Assembly: GCF_003086295.3 (NCBI RefSeq)
Contig: NC_092043.1
Coordinates: 51,364,598-51,428,597 of the forward strand
Length of the DNA stretch: 64,000 nt
DNA from: Arachis hypogaea
Taxonomy: Eukaryota; Streptophyta; Magnoliopsida; Fabales; Fabaceae
Direction of reading: 5' to 3'
Part shown: positions 36,108 through 48,159 of the stretch, piece after piece
Layout: every line of letters begins with the position of its first letter
Position numbering within the stretch: the stretch's first letter is position 1
Program-made: the position numbers and the translations under genes
The notes under the pieces: generated by a model
What the model saw: only the letters and a program-made list of their open reading frames with translations
Told to the model about the DNA's origin: nothing
Database searches by the model: none

Positions 36108-37680
36108 TGTAATACCCTACCATATTAAGCTTTACGCTTAAGTCGTAAAATAAATGTGGTGTGATATTAGGATCTCTAAAATAAAATATGTACATGTAAT
36201 AGCAGAAAAACTATAATATACTAAGAGCCTTGAAGAATAGGAAAAATAAAAATCGCGAAAAATAAAGGCGTAACTTTCAAAAAACGAGTTAACTTATGCA
36301 AGCTATAACTATCAAATATAATATTATAAAAGTGGGAATAAAGTACTAAAGAAACAAAATAACAAACTCAAAACTCAGCCTGTCAAAACTGGCTGGAGAA
36401 TAAACCTTTAAGATGATCAAAAGAATAAGTTATGCGGAGAGAAATCTAAGTATAAATATATATACATCACTGTACAACAAAATAACTCAGTAACCACTTC
36501 GCTTCAGGTGTCCAGACACCTAATGAGATGCCTCTCGACCTATATCTGAAAAATAACAACATGGTATGAGATGAGAACCGGAGGTTCTCAATATGGTAAA
36601 GGTGCCACACACATAATATATAAGGTCTTGGGAATGCCAGAGGCAATCCTAGAACGCCGACACTCAGATTATAGAGCTGAAAGTATTAAACAGAAGGCAT
36701 AAAAGATAGTTTTCTAAGAGTATCTAAACCTAAATTAACTTAACCTTAAATCTAAATCTCATACTGTCATTCTTCCATATCTCCAACTCCATTATGCATT
36801 TCACAAACAAATAAACAGATAAAGGCAAGCACAAAAAGGTTACAAATACTGCAGGTAACAAATATACATTTAACATGGCAAGTACATTTAGACACACCCA
36901 ATTAAAGCACAAGCAAGTAATTCAAGTAATATGCATATGATGCATGCCTGTCCTATGACTGATGATGTTCATCTATCAGTTATCCAGGCAACCTGACAAG
37001 TCCGAAAACCTTAGACTGTCCCTCGACGTGCATCCTTAAGAGTCTATGCATAGCTTTTTCTCAAATAATCAATATCGCTCAATGGGGTGTTACATTCTCG
37101 GGAATTTATAGTGCCCGGTCACCCTTACGTCGTAGGGTCAACAGAGTATCGAGTTTTCAACCTGGTACACGTGGTGGCAAGCCACAATAATTTATCCAGG
37201 GAATCTTGTATCTCAGATCATTTAATCATCGAAGCCAAGTATCATACATAATTATTCATTTGAATATCCAGCCAAGTATCATATGTGATAATCCGTAACA
37301 TTTCATAATCAATTCATCACTTTTCAACTTTACTTCACCTTCAAGTTATCCTCATTTTCTAACTTCATCAGGTTTAACACTATTATTTATGACCAAAAGA
37401 ATGAAAATACAGGTTTAGAAGTTTGAAATAGGTTTTAAAACCTCAAAAATCATGTTTGTTGAAACAGGTGTCACGTGTACGCGTGGCTTACGCGTGCGCG
37501 TGGGAATGTAAAAATGCAGCTCGCGCGCGCGTCCCTTGTCATGCGTACGCGTAAGTGAAATCTTCATGTCACGCGTACGCGTGGACATAATCTCATGCGT
37601 GCACATGGAACCAGTCGCGTGCACGTTGCCAAAAAATATGCCATACGTAGATGTGAGCGTACGATCTTAAAAAGAAATTA
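36108..37680 (+). mobile_element. LTR-retrotransposon relic with CG-alternating repeats
   Basis: Begins TGTAATACCCTACC with CTTTACGCTTAAGTCGTAAA, matching the LTR edge at 22079 in the opposite orientation. It contains non-coding retroelement-like sequence and a cluster of ACGCGTACGCGTGG-type motifs (37470-37620). No gag or pol domain is present. Confidence 0.5.
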
Positions 37681-37725
37681 TATATATAAATATATCTTAT
37701 TTTACATATTTTTTATGTGTATTTC

Positions 37726-37726
<1 letters not shown>

Positions 37727-37799
<73 letters not shown>
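37727..37799. repeat. (TA)n microsatellite, ~36 units
   Basis: Pure TA dinucleotides. Confidence 0.95.
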
Positions 37800-37801
<2 letters not shown>

Positions 37802-38160
37802 CTTTCAAATTTCGAAGAACAAACTATGCCTTTAAAACATATTATTTTATTAGTTTTCTCTTTACCAAAATCTTGACAAATTTTTTGCTCATTATTAGTT
37901 GCCTTTAAAAGCATACTTATTACAATTCTATTGGAACTTTAATAATTTAACGTTTAGAAATTAAGATAAATTAAGTTCATGAATGTAATTTTGTCTATCT
38001 AGTAAAAATTTGGTGGTTAACAAAAACAATACTTTTAGTTCAAGGTATTTAATTATGTGGAATATAAACATAAAATTTTTTTTACTATGATCGTTCCAGT
38101 AGCTGATGCAATTCTTGCTTTTGCATATTCTCCTGCAATCATTTAAAACTTAAAGAAAAA

Positions 38161-38220
<60 letters not shown>

Positions 38221-39262
38221 GTTATGTTAGGTAATTAATTACTTTTTTGAATGAACACTTACCAATTAAATCAAAATATACTATATCTCTAAATTATTCA
38301 TCTAAATTTTAATATTAGAATAACTACTGCACTTTTAATAAAATAATATCTCATATATCCATTATTCATATTGTCTAAAATTTTCATTGTCTGCCTAACA
38401 TTTGAATCTTTTTATTCCTACTCCAAACCCAAAAATCAACGTGTTTAACCGGTTTACCCCAATTCTCAATCTCTCCTCCTTCCCTCCTTGCAGCCTCACT
38501 TCCCTCTTTGCAACCGCCGCCCCCTCACGGCCTCACCTCTGTTGGTCGTCTTCTGAGTTTCTCGTGCTTCCTTATTTCGTTTGCCGTTGTCGCCCTTTGG
38601 TTATCACCGTCGACGTCACAGGTGCATCCGGTTTTTCTTTTTTCCATCAGCCTCTACTCGTGCTTTTGTCTCTAGGTCACCATATGCCTCTGCTTCTTGT
38701 CTCTAGGTCACCTCTGCGTATTCTTGTTTTGTTGTCTGCCGTAGTTTCTCCTCTGAATGTGCAATCTTGTGAGCATTTTTTTTTATATTTCTTTCGTATT
38801 TAACTTTTTTAATCAGTTGATAATTAGTTTATTGATGCTGGTAAATATGTAGAAGAATAAAAATGTTTGGGTATAAGAATAAAGGAACCATGACGACAGA
38901 ACAATCGTGAAAAACTATTTCTTTTTGTCGTGAGTCTTTTAAAAACTTTGTTGTGCGGCCATTTTTTTTGGCTAGAAGAAAGGGTTTTCTCTCTGGGTGA
39001 AAGGTTATAGGTCTATGGCCGAATGGTACATGAAAGAGGAAAATGAAAGGAGAATAAGAAAAAGTAAGAATAAAAATACAAATTTGATGATTTGAATTTA
39101 ATGTATTTTGGGTATTGTGATATGATAGCTTTTTTTTGTCTGCTTGCTTTATTTCTGCTGAAATGAAAATGGACCATTGAATTGAAATTTGAATTTGTCG
39201 AGACTTCTAGGAATTTTTATTGTGAAAATACATGCATAACTAATTTTGGTCCTAATTAATTA
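37800..39262. other. Intergenic region, with a short pyrimidine-rich exon-like block
   Basis: AT-rich, with a second (TA)n at 38163-38218. The block 38400-38800 is C/T-rich and open on the plus strand, but it lacks any domain and resembles the exon-like blocks of the nearby hAT-like elements. Confidence 0.4.
38163..38218. repeat. (TA)n microsatellite, ~27 units
   Basis: Pure TA dinucleotides. Confidence 0.93.
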
Positions 39263-39270
39263 GTAATTAG

Positions 39271-41447
39271 TAAGGTTTTGAAAATTAGACCGAATGGGTT
39301 AGTTCGACCAGTCTAACCGTGAATCGGCAGTAATTACAGTCCGATTTTTCCCTAAAACCGTTTTTCTAAAAATCGGAGGAGAACAGAAACGGCGTCGTTT
39401 TTGCCAAATTTGCTTACTTTCACTCTTGGTTCTGGAGTTCCTTCGTTTCTTTCTCCCTTTTCCCTCCCTTTCTTTCATTCACAGAAACCCAGCCAAAAAA
39501 CCCTAGCACTGTAAGCCTACACCACCGCCGCCGCAAGGAGTGGCATACTGCCGCCGTCCGTCCGTCTATCTAGCTTCCCTCGTGCTCCAAGTCTTCAACC
39601 CCCGTTCGCTGTCACCGATCGCAGCTGCTTCCTCGAGCTCGGCATCCGTCGTCTTTGTCTGCTCAGCCGCGCTTCCGCCGCCGTTGGTTGCCGTTAACGT
39701 TCGCGTCTTCGTTCAGCCGTCGTCTTCGTTCGTGTTCTTCGCCGTTCAAGTTTGCTCGGCGTTCACCGTTCGCGTTCACTCGCCGTTCACCGTTCGGGTT
39801 CGCGTTCGTCTTGAAGCCACGTTGCCCTGCTTCAAACTCTGCGACCAACCCGCGCGCTCCACTTAGCCTTCGAACTGCTCTCTTTTGTCGCCGCCGTGAG
39901 TTCCCTAAACCCACCACCAGACAATACACTCGCACAACACGAATACTCTGCTTCAAAGTCTGCAACTTCTTATTTCTATTACAATAAGTAACTATTTGAT
40001 TTGGCAGTGGTTTGGATTTTTTTTCATAGACTAAATTAAAGTATACAATAGTTATGTTCTCTTCTCTATCACATTGATACTAAGCTTTGAATTTTCTTAT
40101 TTCGTTTCAAGGTTACCGCACTCAACATGTTTGATGAGATGCTTTAACCATATTTCGGGTTGGTTTTATCATTTACAGCTTTTAGAAACTTAGTAAGTTG
40201 ATTGCATGTGAAATTAGAATAATTGGATCTTAGTAATTAGGAAATTTTAGCTGCACAAATAGCATCTTTGTAGAAAACATATTAGCATGATGACTCCACT
40301 TGCATTACTGTTCTTCTGGTAAATTTTAACTGTTAGTGTGAACTTGTTAATTTGCTAATTGTTCTTGCGTTGTTGTTCTGTTGTTCTTCTGTTATTTTTA
40401 TTTTATTTTATTTTTGTTGTGATTTTCTGTTCTTGAACTTGTTAAGTTGATAATTTGCTAAATTGTTGGGCTGCTGTTGTTTTAATTTGCTAAATTGTTA
40501 GGTTTCTGTGATTTAATTTGTTGGATTTTCTATTTAGGTCTTGTTCTTGTTTATTTGCTAAATTGTTGTTGTGTATTTATTGTTGTCTTTGAGATTCTTG
40601 CTGGATATTGGTGATCATTGATTTATTATATGCTTCATGTTTTCATTGTTTTCTTCTTCTTAAGGAAAAAAAAATTCTGTTTTCATTGTTTTGTTGATTG
40701 TTTGTTTTGTTTCAGAAATTAATTTTTTGTGACCAATGCTCAAACTCTAAATGCTGTTCTGTTGGTTTTGCAGTGTTTGTTTTGTTTCAGGAATCAATTT
40801 TTCGTTATCAATGCTCAAACTCTGAATGTTGTTCTTCTGTTTTTGTTTTGTTTCATAAATCAATATTTTTTTATCAATGCTCAAACTCCGAATGTTGTTC
40901 TGCTGTTTTTGTTGTTTCAGAAATCAATTTTTTGTGATTAATGCTCATACTCTGAATTTTGTTCTGTTTTGTTTTAAGGCTGTGTTTAGAAGAGGTGATT
41001 GATTTCTAACTGTTGTTTTGTTTTTGTTTTAAAGCTGTGTGTTGTGTTCAATTTTCATTTTGTAGGAAATTCGTTGAGGTATATAAGAATTAAGAAGGAA
41101 GATTATTTTAACGGTATTATTCTGTTGATTGTGGTATGCTACAAGCTTGAACATAGAATTGAAGAGAGAAACCCTTTATTATTTTATCATTGGCCTATTT
41201 TTGGCATTGCATATCATTGTAGTTTGTTTATTCATAGAACTAGTTGTTTATGATCCCCTTTTGAAGTAAAAAAATGCAGTAAAAGAGTGTTTAGAACCAG
41301 TTGCTTTATTCATTGAATTTTTATAGAATCAGGTGTTTATTATAGAACGGTTTTTCCGGTTGAACCACGGTTGAACCGGTTGAACTAATAAACTAGTAAA
41401 CCAGTAACTAGAGCGATTCGATGACTAGTCCGCTTTTTTGAACCTTG
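39271..41447. mobile_element. hAT-like element with exon-like GC block
   Basis: The left end TAAGGTTTTGAAAAT pairs with the right end (TTTTTTGAACCTTG inverted). The flanks are GTAATTAG (39263-39270) and GTAAATAG (41448-41455), an 8-bp duplication with one mismatch. Subterminal CCGGTTGAACC-type repeats lie at 41350-41400. A GC-rich block (39520-39910) resembles a plant first exon but encodes no known domain. A four-unit tandem repeat lies at 40700-40968. Confidence 0.75.
40700..40968. repeat. Tandem repeat, four units of ~60-77 bp
   Basis: Each unit carries TTTGTTTCA, then AATCAAT, then AATGCTCAAACTC and GTTGTTCTG, with small length changes. Confidence 0.8.
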
Positions 41448-41885
41448 GTAAATAGTGACTCACCCTTTGAAACAGTAACCCAGTAACCCGGTGATCCATA
41501 GTCCAATCAGTTCAATTGCCATTTGGTTCTGATAACTATGATAGGTCTACAGTATAATTGACTCAACCTAGTGTATAGAACATGTTTTGTTGCCTCAATG
41601 TACTGAAGTTTGTGTTTTTATGTTATTTGTTTTCTACTTTGAGTATTCCTAAATTAAAAATTTCATGCCTTAACTAGTAGGCAAGGGTTTTCTCTGTTAA
41701 GCAATTAAGTTAAACGAATTTGATATGTAGTGTATGATTATCTATATATATTTTATTAAACTTGCTTCTTATTTTGATATGTTCTCTCTTTCTCGACATG
41801 AATACTTGTTTTATTACCGTTCTTGTTTATTTGTTTGTTCCCTCTTCTTGATTTGCAGATTTTTTTTTCCTTGCAGTTTTCGGTC

Positions 41886-43091
41886 ATGAGTTTGCTTGAA
41901 GTCATTAAAAATGCTTCAATCAATTCGAAGCCACTTGATTCTCCACTGGATTATCCTATTGTTCTGAACCCTGATACTATTATACCTAACTTGAAGCCTG
42001 AACAAGAAGACGCAGCGGCCTTGTGTCTTGTAAAACCTCTTAGTGGATGGAAAATTTCGCAAGCTGATGCCGAACTCATTGACATTGGGAAGAAGTTCTT
42101 TATACAGCTAAAGGCAAAGCTCAAGAGTGGTAATAGTTTGGAGAGTGATGAGTTTATTGGTGATTTGAATTCCTATCTGAATAGCATTGCTGAGAAAATA
42201 GGTGTTTCGGTTGCTATTAATCCATCTATGCCCAATTATACTAAGTTCTTGATTGACAAGGTTGGATATTTTATAGGTAAGGATGTTGTTGGTGTTGTTT
42301 TGGATGTGTGCATTTCGTTTGATATTTGGGATATAGTTGAGGCTTTGATTGAGCATGGTGTTATTAAGCATTCTTGTCATTTGGGCTTGGTTACTAGGTT
42401 AGTTGAAAAGAAGAGGTCCGACTTGATATGTACGTGCATTAAGCACGCGTTTGATCTCGGGTCATCTGAAATACTCAGCATTCTGAGGTATTTTCTTTCT
42501 CCATCCAAAGATGCTTATGATAGTATGATAACTGTGAAGAAGGAATGGGAGAACCAAGTACAGTTGGCCATTGATGGAATTAGTGATAGCAGTTGGAACA
42601 AAAAGAATCTGCTTGTGGCAAAGGAGGCTTCCGTTTTGCTTATGGTAGCTTATGATGGTTTCTCTGCATCTGAGATTTGTTTGCATTATCTACTTGCATC
42701 GTCAAACTTCAATGATGTGCTGTTATCATCTTCCTTCAGTAAGTTGAATGGCAAAGAGTTGATTAACTTGATTCGCTATTTATCGAAGTGGCTAAAGAAG
42801 TACGAGAGGTTTCCTCAAGCCGGTCCCTGCCCTGAAGCTGCAGCAGCTTTGGGTTTGACGGTTTGCGATTGGGTTCCTAAACTCGACGATGTTGTGAAGT
42901 TTCTTGGTTTTGTGCTTGATGAGAACTTTTCTTCGTTGGTGTTGCATCCGGAGTTTCATGAGCAGCTAAGATTAATTGAGGAAGTGGTTAGTTCTTTGAC
43001 TGCTGAATCCAAATGTTGTTTTTTGATGGCTGATGTGGTGAACAAACTAAAGATGGAAGTAAAAGGTGGAAATACGTATGATCTTTTTTGA
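41886..43091 (+). CDS. Conserved single-exon helical protein, function not recognised
   Basis: 401 residues from ATG 41886. The frame is open further up to 41823, but that stretch is polypyrimidine with two good splice acceptors (TTTGCAG, CTTGCAG), so an intron in the 5' leader is likely and 41886 is the better start. The protein is soluble, with no signal peptide or membrane helix, and is predicted helical throughout (for example VVGVVLDVCISFDIWDIV, ELINLIRYLSKWLKKYERF, and the C-terminal block LHPEFHEQLRLIEEVV). Codon use looks genuine and the frame is intact. The C-terminal block is vaguely reminiscent of the nucleolar protein NOL11 C-terminus; this is a weak impression from memory, not an assignment. 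Related hAT-like elements lie on both sides. Confidence 0.75.
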   Translation: MSLLEVIKNASINSKPLDSPLDYPIVLNPDTIIPNLKPEQEDAAALCLVKPLSGWKISQADAELIDIGKKFFIQLKAKLKSGNSLESDEFIGDLNSYLNSIAEKIGVSVAINPSMPNYTKFLIDKVGYFIGKDVVGVVLDVCISFDIWDIVEALIEHGVIKHSCHLGLVTRLVEKKRSDLICTCIKHAFDLGSSEILSILRYFLSPSKDAYDSMITVKKEWENQVQLAIDGISDSSWNKKNLLVAKEASVLLMVAYDGFSASEICLHYLLASSNFNDVLLSSSFSKLNGKELINLIRYLSKWLKKYERFPQAGPCPEAAAALGLTVCDWVPKLDDVVKFLGFVLDENFSSLVLHPEFHEQLRLIEEVVSSLTAESKCCFLMADVVNKLKMEVKGGNTYDLF

Positions 43092-43544
43092 AACTTTGTT
43101 GTTCGATTTTGTTATGTTTTATCAATTTTGATAGAATATGAAGACTGGTCTGAAGTGTGAACTGATAATCAAATCATCAAAATCATTGTAATTTTTGGTT
43201 TATGATCTCAACTGCAATTCATTTAGACGTTTATCTATTCTCACGTGCTTTCTTATTTAAGAATTATTCCTTGTAGTGTTCATTAGTAGTCGATTTCTTG
43301 GATTCGCTATAGTGTTATTAGTTTACTCCTGTCACTTGTTACTTGGTAAAGAATCATTTTTTTCCTTCTCAAATGATATCATTGCTGTTTTTCATTTTTT
43401 TTCCTATTTATATTCGAACATTTTACAGTAAAGAATATTTACACGTGATCTGAATTTTTTATTTAAATTAATTAAATATAATATTTACTAAAATATATAA
43501 ACAATCAAGTATTTATCAATATGCATAACATGACATAGTCCGGA
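43092..43544. other. 3' flank of the unnamed gene
   Basis: T-rich. No further feature was seen. Confidence 0.4.
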
Positions 43545-45170
43545 CAAGGTTTTGAAAACCGGATCGAATTGACTGGTTTGACTAGATTAATCGGAAATCG
43601 ATCAATTAATCGACTCGGTTAGCATCCAAAATCAGTTTACAATAAATTGGTGAAAAAATTGGTCGAAACTGTGATTAATTGGTGAATCGGATGAATCGGT
43701 CGGTTTTTTGAAGGTCTGGTTCTTTCATTCAACATTAAAATGGTGTCGTTTTGTTTTAAAAAAAAAAAAAACAAACGCATGAAGACCCCAAATGCCCCAA
43801 TCCCTTCTCCCTTCTCGCTCACTTTCATCAGTCTCCCTCACCAAAATGGCACAAAATCCCTAATTTCAAAGGTGGCAGCTTTGGAGAGCAGCGGAAGAAT
43901 GAGCGGAGCCCTTGTCACAGCACGGCAGCGGCGGAGGAAGGAGGCGGTGGAGCTGTGTCTGAGGATGATGTGCATGGCTTTTTCTCATTGTTGCAGTTTC
44001 TCTCACTTTCCGTCTCAGCCGCCGCCACTCTTCTTCTCCTCACCGTCTCTGTGCTTGTCGTGAAGCTTGCCTCTGTCTTCGCTGTCGTCGGCCGCCTCTT
44101 TCTCATCGTCAAAGACGCCTTTGTCTCCGAGCCATCTCTCTCTCTCTGTGTGCGAAGTGCGAACTTACCCGTGCCGCCGTGGACTCTTCGCCGTCGTCGT
44201 GAGTTCTTCAATCTTTCGCCGTCCTTCAACATCTTCTTTGTGGTCTTCTTTATTTTCACTGATTTCCTCCCTTTTTCACTTTAGTTTTTGATTTGTTTCC
44301 TCTGTTGTGGAGTCATTGATTATTTGTTAACTTTATTTATTCTGATTTGTTTCCTCTGTTGTAGAGTCATTGCTATGATGCATTGCTTCACTACATTGTT
44401 TATGGAAATTCGTAATCTTCTCCATGTTTCTGTTAATGGAATACAGTGGTAACAGAGTACAGAGAATAAATGTTGAAAACTAGCGATCACATATTTGTGA
44501 AATTCTATATTCTGTAATGTATTCTTCTAATAATCCTCCTAATTTTGATATAATTTCAGATTCTGGATTTTGAATGCTGAATTGAATTTCGGTATAATTT
44601 TATAACGCTGAACAGAATTGATATAATTTTGGATTTTGAATGTCTGTAATTCTAAATTTTGCTGTCATTGCTGTAATACCTGAGGTTTTATTTTACTGTA
44701 ATTGCTGTAATAGCTGAAACATGAAGTTTTTCAGAGGGCAAGGCATGGTTTGTTTTGCACATCTTGAAAAAATGTTACTGCTGATATTGGTTCATAGCTA
44801 TTTCTAATTACTAATTTGGCATTAATTGAGTGAGTTTTGTCTAATTAAGTAATTATTGATGTTGGTGATTGTTGATTGAATATGGATATAGTATTTTATG
44901 CTATGATTTCTTTTAGATATAAATTTTGATGTTTGAATTCAAATGCAGAATTTTAATGAGATGAGATATAGTTTAGTTAGTGGATGGGTTATGAAATTTT
45001 AAATTTTATTATTATATGAATGATTGAATTTAAATTTTAAAAGATTAATATTGCATTTTTAATAATTTTATTTTATATTTAATGAAACTGGTTTGACCAC
45101 GGTTGGACCATTAAATTATTGAACTAGTTACTTGACCGGTTCAATAATCGGTTCGGTTCTTGCAACCTTG
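43545..45170. mobile_element. hAT-like element related to the one at 39271-41447
   Basis: The ends CAAGGTTTTGAAAACCG and (inverted) CAAGGTTGCAAGAACCG match the neighbour's ends. Subterminal GGTTTGACC- and GACCGGTT-type repeats are present. A GC-rich exon-like block (43785-44220) lies near the left end, as in the neighbour. No target duplication could be recognised. Confidence 0.68.
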
Positions 45171-45256
45171 GTAAAATATGATCTCTTACGATGTTTCTCT
45201 CTTATATTTTCTCTTGGTCCCACTTATAAAATAAATAGTGAGAGATTACACTTTAC

Positions 45257-45856
45257 TAGGGGGTGGTAAGCGGGGAAGCCAGTCCTGTCCTGCTCTGCCA
45301 GAAGCCTGCCCCGCCTCGTCTAGTGAGGCGGTTCTAGAATCCCACCCCGCCCCGCCTAACTGCGGCTAGCGGGCTAAGCCCACCAAAGATCCTTTTTTTT
45401 AAGGTATAAAAAATTATATTTTTTATATTCACATTAAAGTCTTTGTAATTATAAATATCTATTAAACATAATTATAAACCAAGTTTTCATCCAAAACATA
45501 ATTATAAATATTGTCTTCAAAGCAAAATAAACATAAATCCAAAACATAATTATAAATATTGTCTCAAAAGTAATATAAACATAATTCAAAATACTCAATT
45601 TTCATTTTCATACTTTTGTAAGTTGGATTGGGCAAAGTTGGATTCTAACAAAAAAAATTACAAAAATACTCCTTGTAAAAAAAAAAAACAAAGCTTGGTG
45701 GAGAAGCTCACCCCATCCCGCCAAAACCCGCGGTTTAAGCGGTGAGTGTTAGCCGGACTTTTGTTTTTTGGCGGTCCCAATTTTTTAACTCAGCCCTTCT
45801 TTTTTAGCAGGTTATGCGGGCCGGTCTGGCGGATTTAGGCTCGTTTGTCACCCCTA
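45257..45856. mobile_element. 600-bp non-autonomous hAT-like element
   Basis: Ends TAGGGGGTGG...CACCCCTA, with an exact 8-bp duplication CACTTTAC at 45249-45256 and 45857-45864. Subterminal GC-rich repeats (CCCCGCC, GGCGGG) occur in both halves. No coding sequence. Confidence 0.88.
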
Positions 45857-45935
45857 CACTTTACTTTCTAAAATAAAATCTAAAATTGAAAGGATCCAAA
45901 TATTTTTTTGACGGTCCATTCTTAGAGGCACTAAG

Positions 45936-47325
45936 ATTTGGGAAAAAGACATATAAGTTCCTGACTTTTTAAATTTTTGACAAATACATCCCTGACAAAA
46001 TTTAAATACAAAAAAGTCCCTGACTTTAACAAATGGAGGACAATTTAGTCCTTCCGTCTATTTTCCTCTCATACACCAAACAGAACTGGCTGACGTGGCT
46101 GAAACGGTGTCCAGGTGTCCGTTACAGTGCCACGTTGGAAGGGAAATAAAGTTCGAATGACAAATAAGTCCTTGACGTCATTTTACAAATAAAATTCGAA
46201 GGACAAATAGGTCTTTCAGAATTTTTTTTTCAAAATTAATAAACTCCTTTCCTAAATTCTCTCATCTACTTCTCTCCATTTTTATATTTTTCTCTACTAT
46301 TTTTACTCTATATATAATTATATTTTATATTAGTAATTTGACAAATCAAAATATGTCATTTGATATTTTTTTACAATTAAAATATTTTTAAATGTAAAAG
46401 CATACACATTAAATTATTTTAAATTTTAGATAACAAATGTTAAAATAAATTATTAATAAAAAATTAGACTTTTTCATATAAAAATAATAACTAAAAATCT
46501 TATCATTTAATTTTTTATCTGCGGATATCTTGGTTTTCTTAGTCAGAAATTTTTGTCAACTTATGACTTTTTTGTAAAAGTAGTCTGATTTTATAAATCT
46601 TTTGTGTCATGCATAATTTATACTGTTAGAACAAAGTGAACTATAATTTTAAAAAAATTATTCTCATAATGTTATTATGGATAAAAATACTAGTTCTAAT
46701 ATAATACACAAATGCACTAATGCTAACTTAATACATGAATGATGCACAAATAAACTAATGCTAACTTGATACATAAATGAACTGATGCTAACTAATGCCA
46801 CTGGTATGATGAAAACTGAACTAATGCAATTTAACAAATTCTAATATAATATACAAATGTACTAAAACTGAACTAATGCAATTGAAGAAAAAAATAGAAA
46901 CAGAACAAGCCCAATTTCTGTAATTTTAATACAAATAATTTAAATTGCAGAATACAACAAGTTAACTAGATTTCAAAATACAAGCATAATTTTATAAACT
47001 AAATTCTCATAACAGAAACATAATAGAAGCATAATAAAAAAAAATTCTCAAGGGCCTATCTGTCCTTCAAATTTTATTTGCAAAATGACGTCAAGGACTT
47101 ATTTGTCCTTCGAACTTTATTCCCCTTCCAGCGTGACACCGTAACGGACACTTGGACACCGTTTCAGTCACGTCAGCCAATTCCGTTTGGTGTATGAGAG
47201 ACAAATAGACAGAATGACTAAATTGTCCTCCATTTGTTAAAGTCATGGACTTTTTTGTATTTAAATTTTGTTAAAGATGTATTTATCAAAAATTTAAAAA
47301 CTATTTGTCTTTTTGCTCTAATCCA
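45936..47325. mobile_element. Non-autonomous MULE with ~290-bp inverted repeats
   Basis: The left arm (about 45936-46235) and the right arm (about 47040-47325) share, in opposite orientation, AAATGGAGGACAATTTAGTC, ACACCAAAC and GACGTCA followed by AAGGACTTATTTGTCC-type phrases. The interior is AT-rich with short repeats around ACTAATGCTAACTT (46715-46800) and no transposase. The outer borders are approximate and no target duplication was confirmed. Confidence 0.75.
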
Positions 47326-48159
47326 TGGAAGCCTCCGAATGTATATGATCGGGCGTAAGGCCCCATATTTAACAAGTAGAGTTAGCAATGGGCATGGGAG
47401 TGGGCTCATGTTATTACCGGGCTGGGATGATTCTTTTACATATTTTTTGTGCGATTGAAATCTTAGGTGTCTTGTCTTTCCAGTCCGCAACTATATTCGA
47501 GCCTGACCCAAGTTAGTAGCTACTCCAAGTACTAGGCCCAAGAAAAAATACACCATGTACTTTGTAGTTGACTTTCGTTTTTAGTCTATGTAATCGACAA
47601 AAAAAAATTTATTTTAATGAAATTTTTTTCAATTGACAGTATTTAAGAAAATTCTAGCATATGTTGGCATTTGAATAAATTGATATCTTAAAATTGTTAA
47701 GAAAATGACACAAGAGTAAAGTGTATGTCAAGATGAATTCAAAGAGAAGCAACAGGAATTATGATAGATTAGATTATAAAATTGGAGTTTTAATAATGGT
47801 TTGGATTTTGGAATTATCCATATGTTGATAGGTAGAGCGTAATTGTGAGGAAGCCAGGTGTGTGGCATGGAGTGGTGGTTGATAATATTAAGATATTTGA
47901 AGGAGTGTGATGGTGTGATCCAAGGTGGCAGTGTGTGGTCCCACAGAATCTAAAGGCAGCCAACAAGAAGGGAGTAATGGATTTGCGGATATAAGAAGCG
48001 AGATAAAACGATAAGCCAGAACGCACGTGAACCGTGGGATCGAAATATCCTGGGAGGCAACGGTGGAAGAGAAAGGAGGAACAAGAGCCACATGAATGCA
48101 ATAGAAATGAGGGCCATGCACTTAACATTCCTTGCTTGTTTTGATATCAGCAGAGCGAG
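47326..48159. other. Region upstream of LHCA4
   Basis: Mixed composition. The proximal 160 bp carries light-response-type sites, listed separately. Confidence 0.4.
48010..48029 (+). promoter_or_regulatory. I-box and G-box upstream of LHCA4
   Basis: GATAAG (48010-48015) and CACGTG (48024-48029) lie 130-150 bp upstream of the LHCA4 ATG. The I-box/G-box pair is a known signature of light-regulated photosynthesis promoters. Function at this site is inferred. Confidence 0.55.

Noticed and set aside
37595..37914. Open frames of alternating Ile-Tyr
   Set aside because: Direct translation of the (TA)n microsatellite.
39540..39987. GC-rich open frames that look like a first exon
   Set aside because: No domain, open on both strands, and located within an hAT-like element; kept as a structural observation only.
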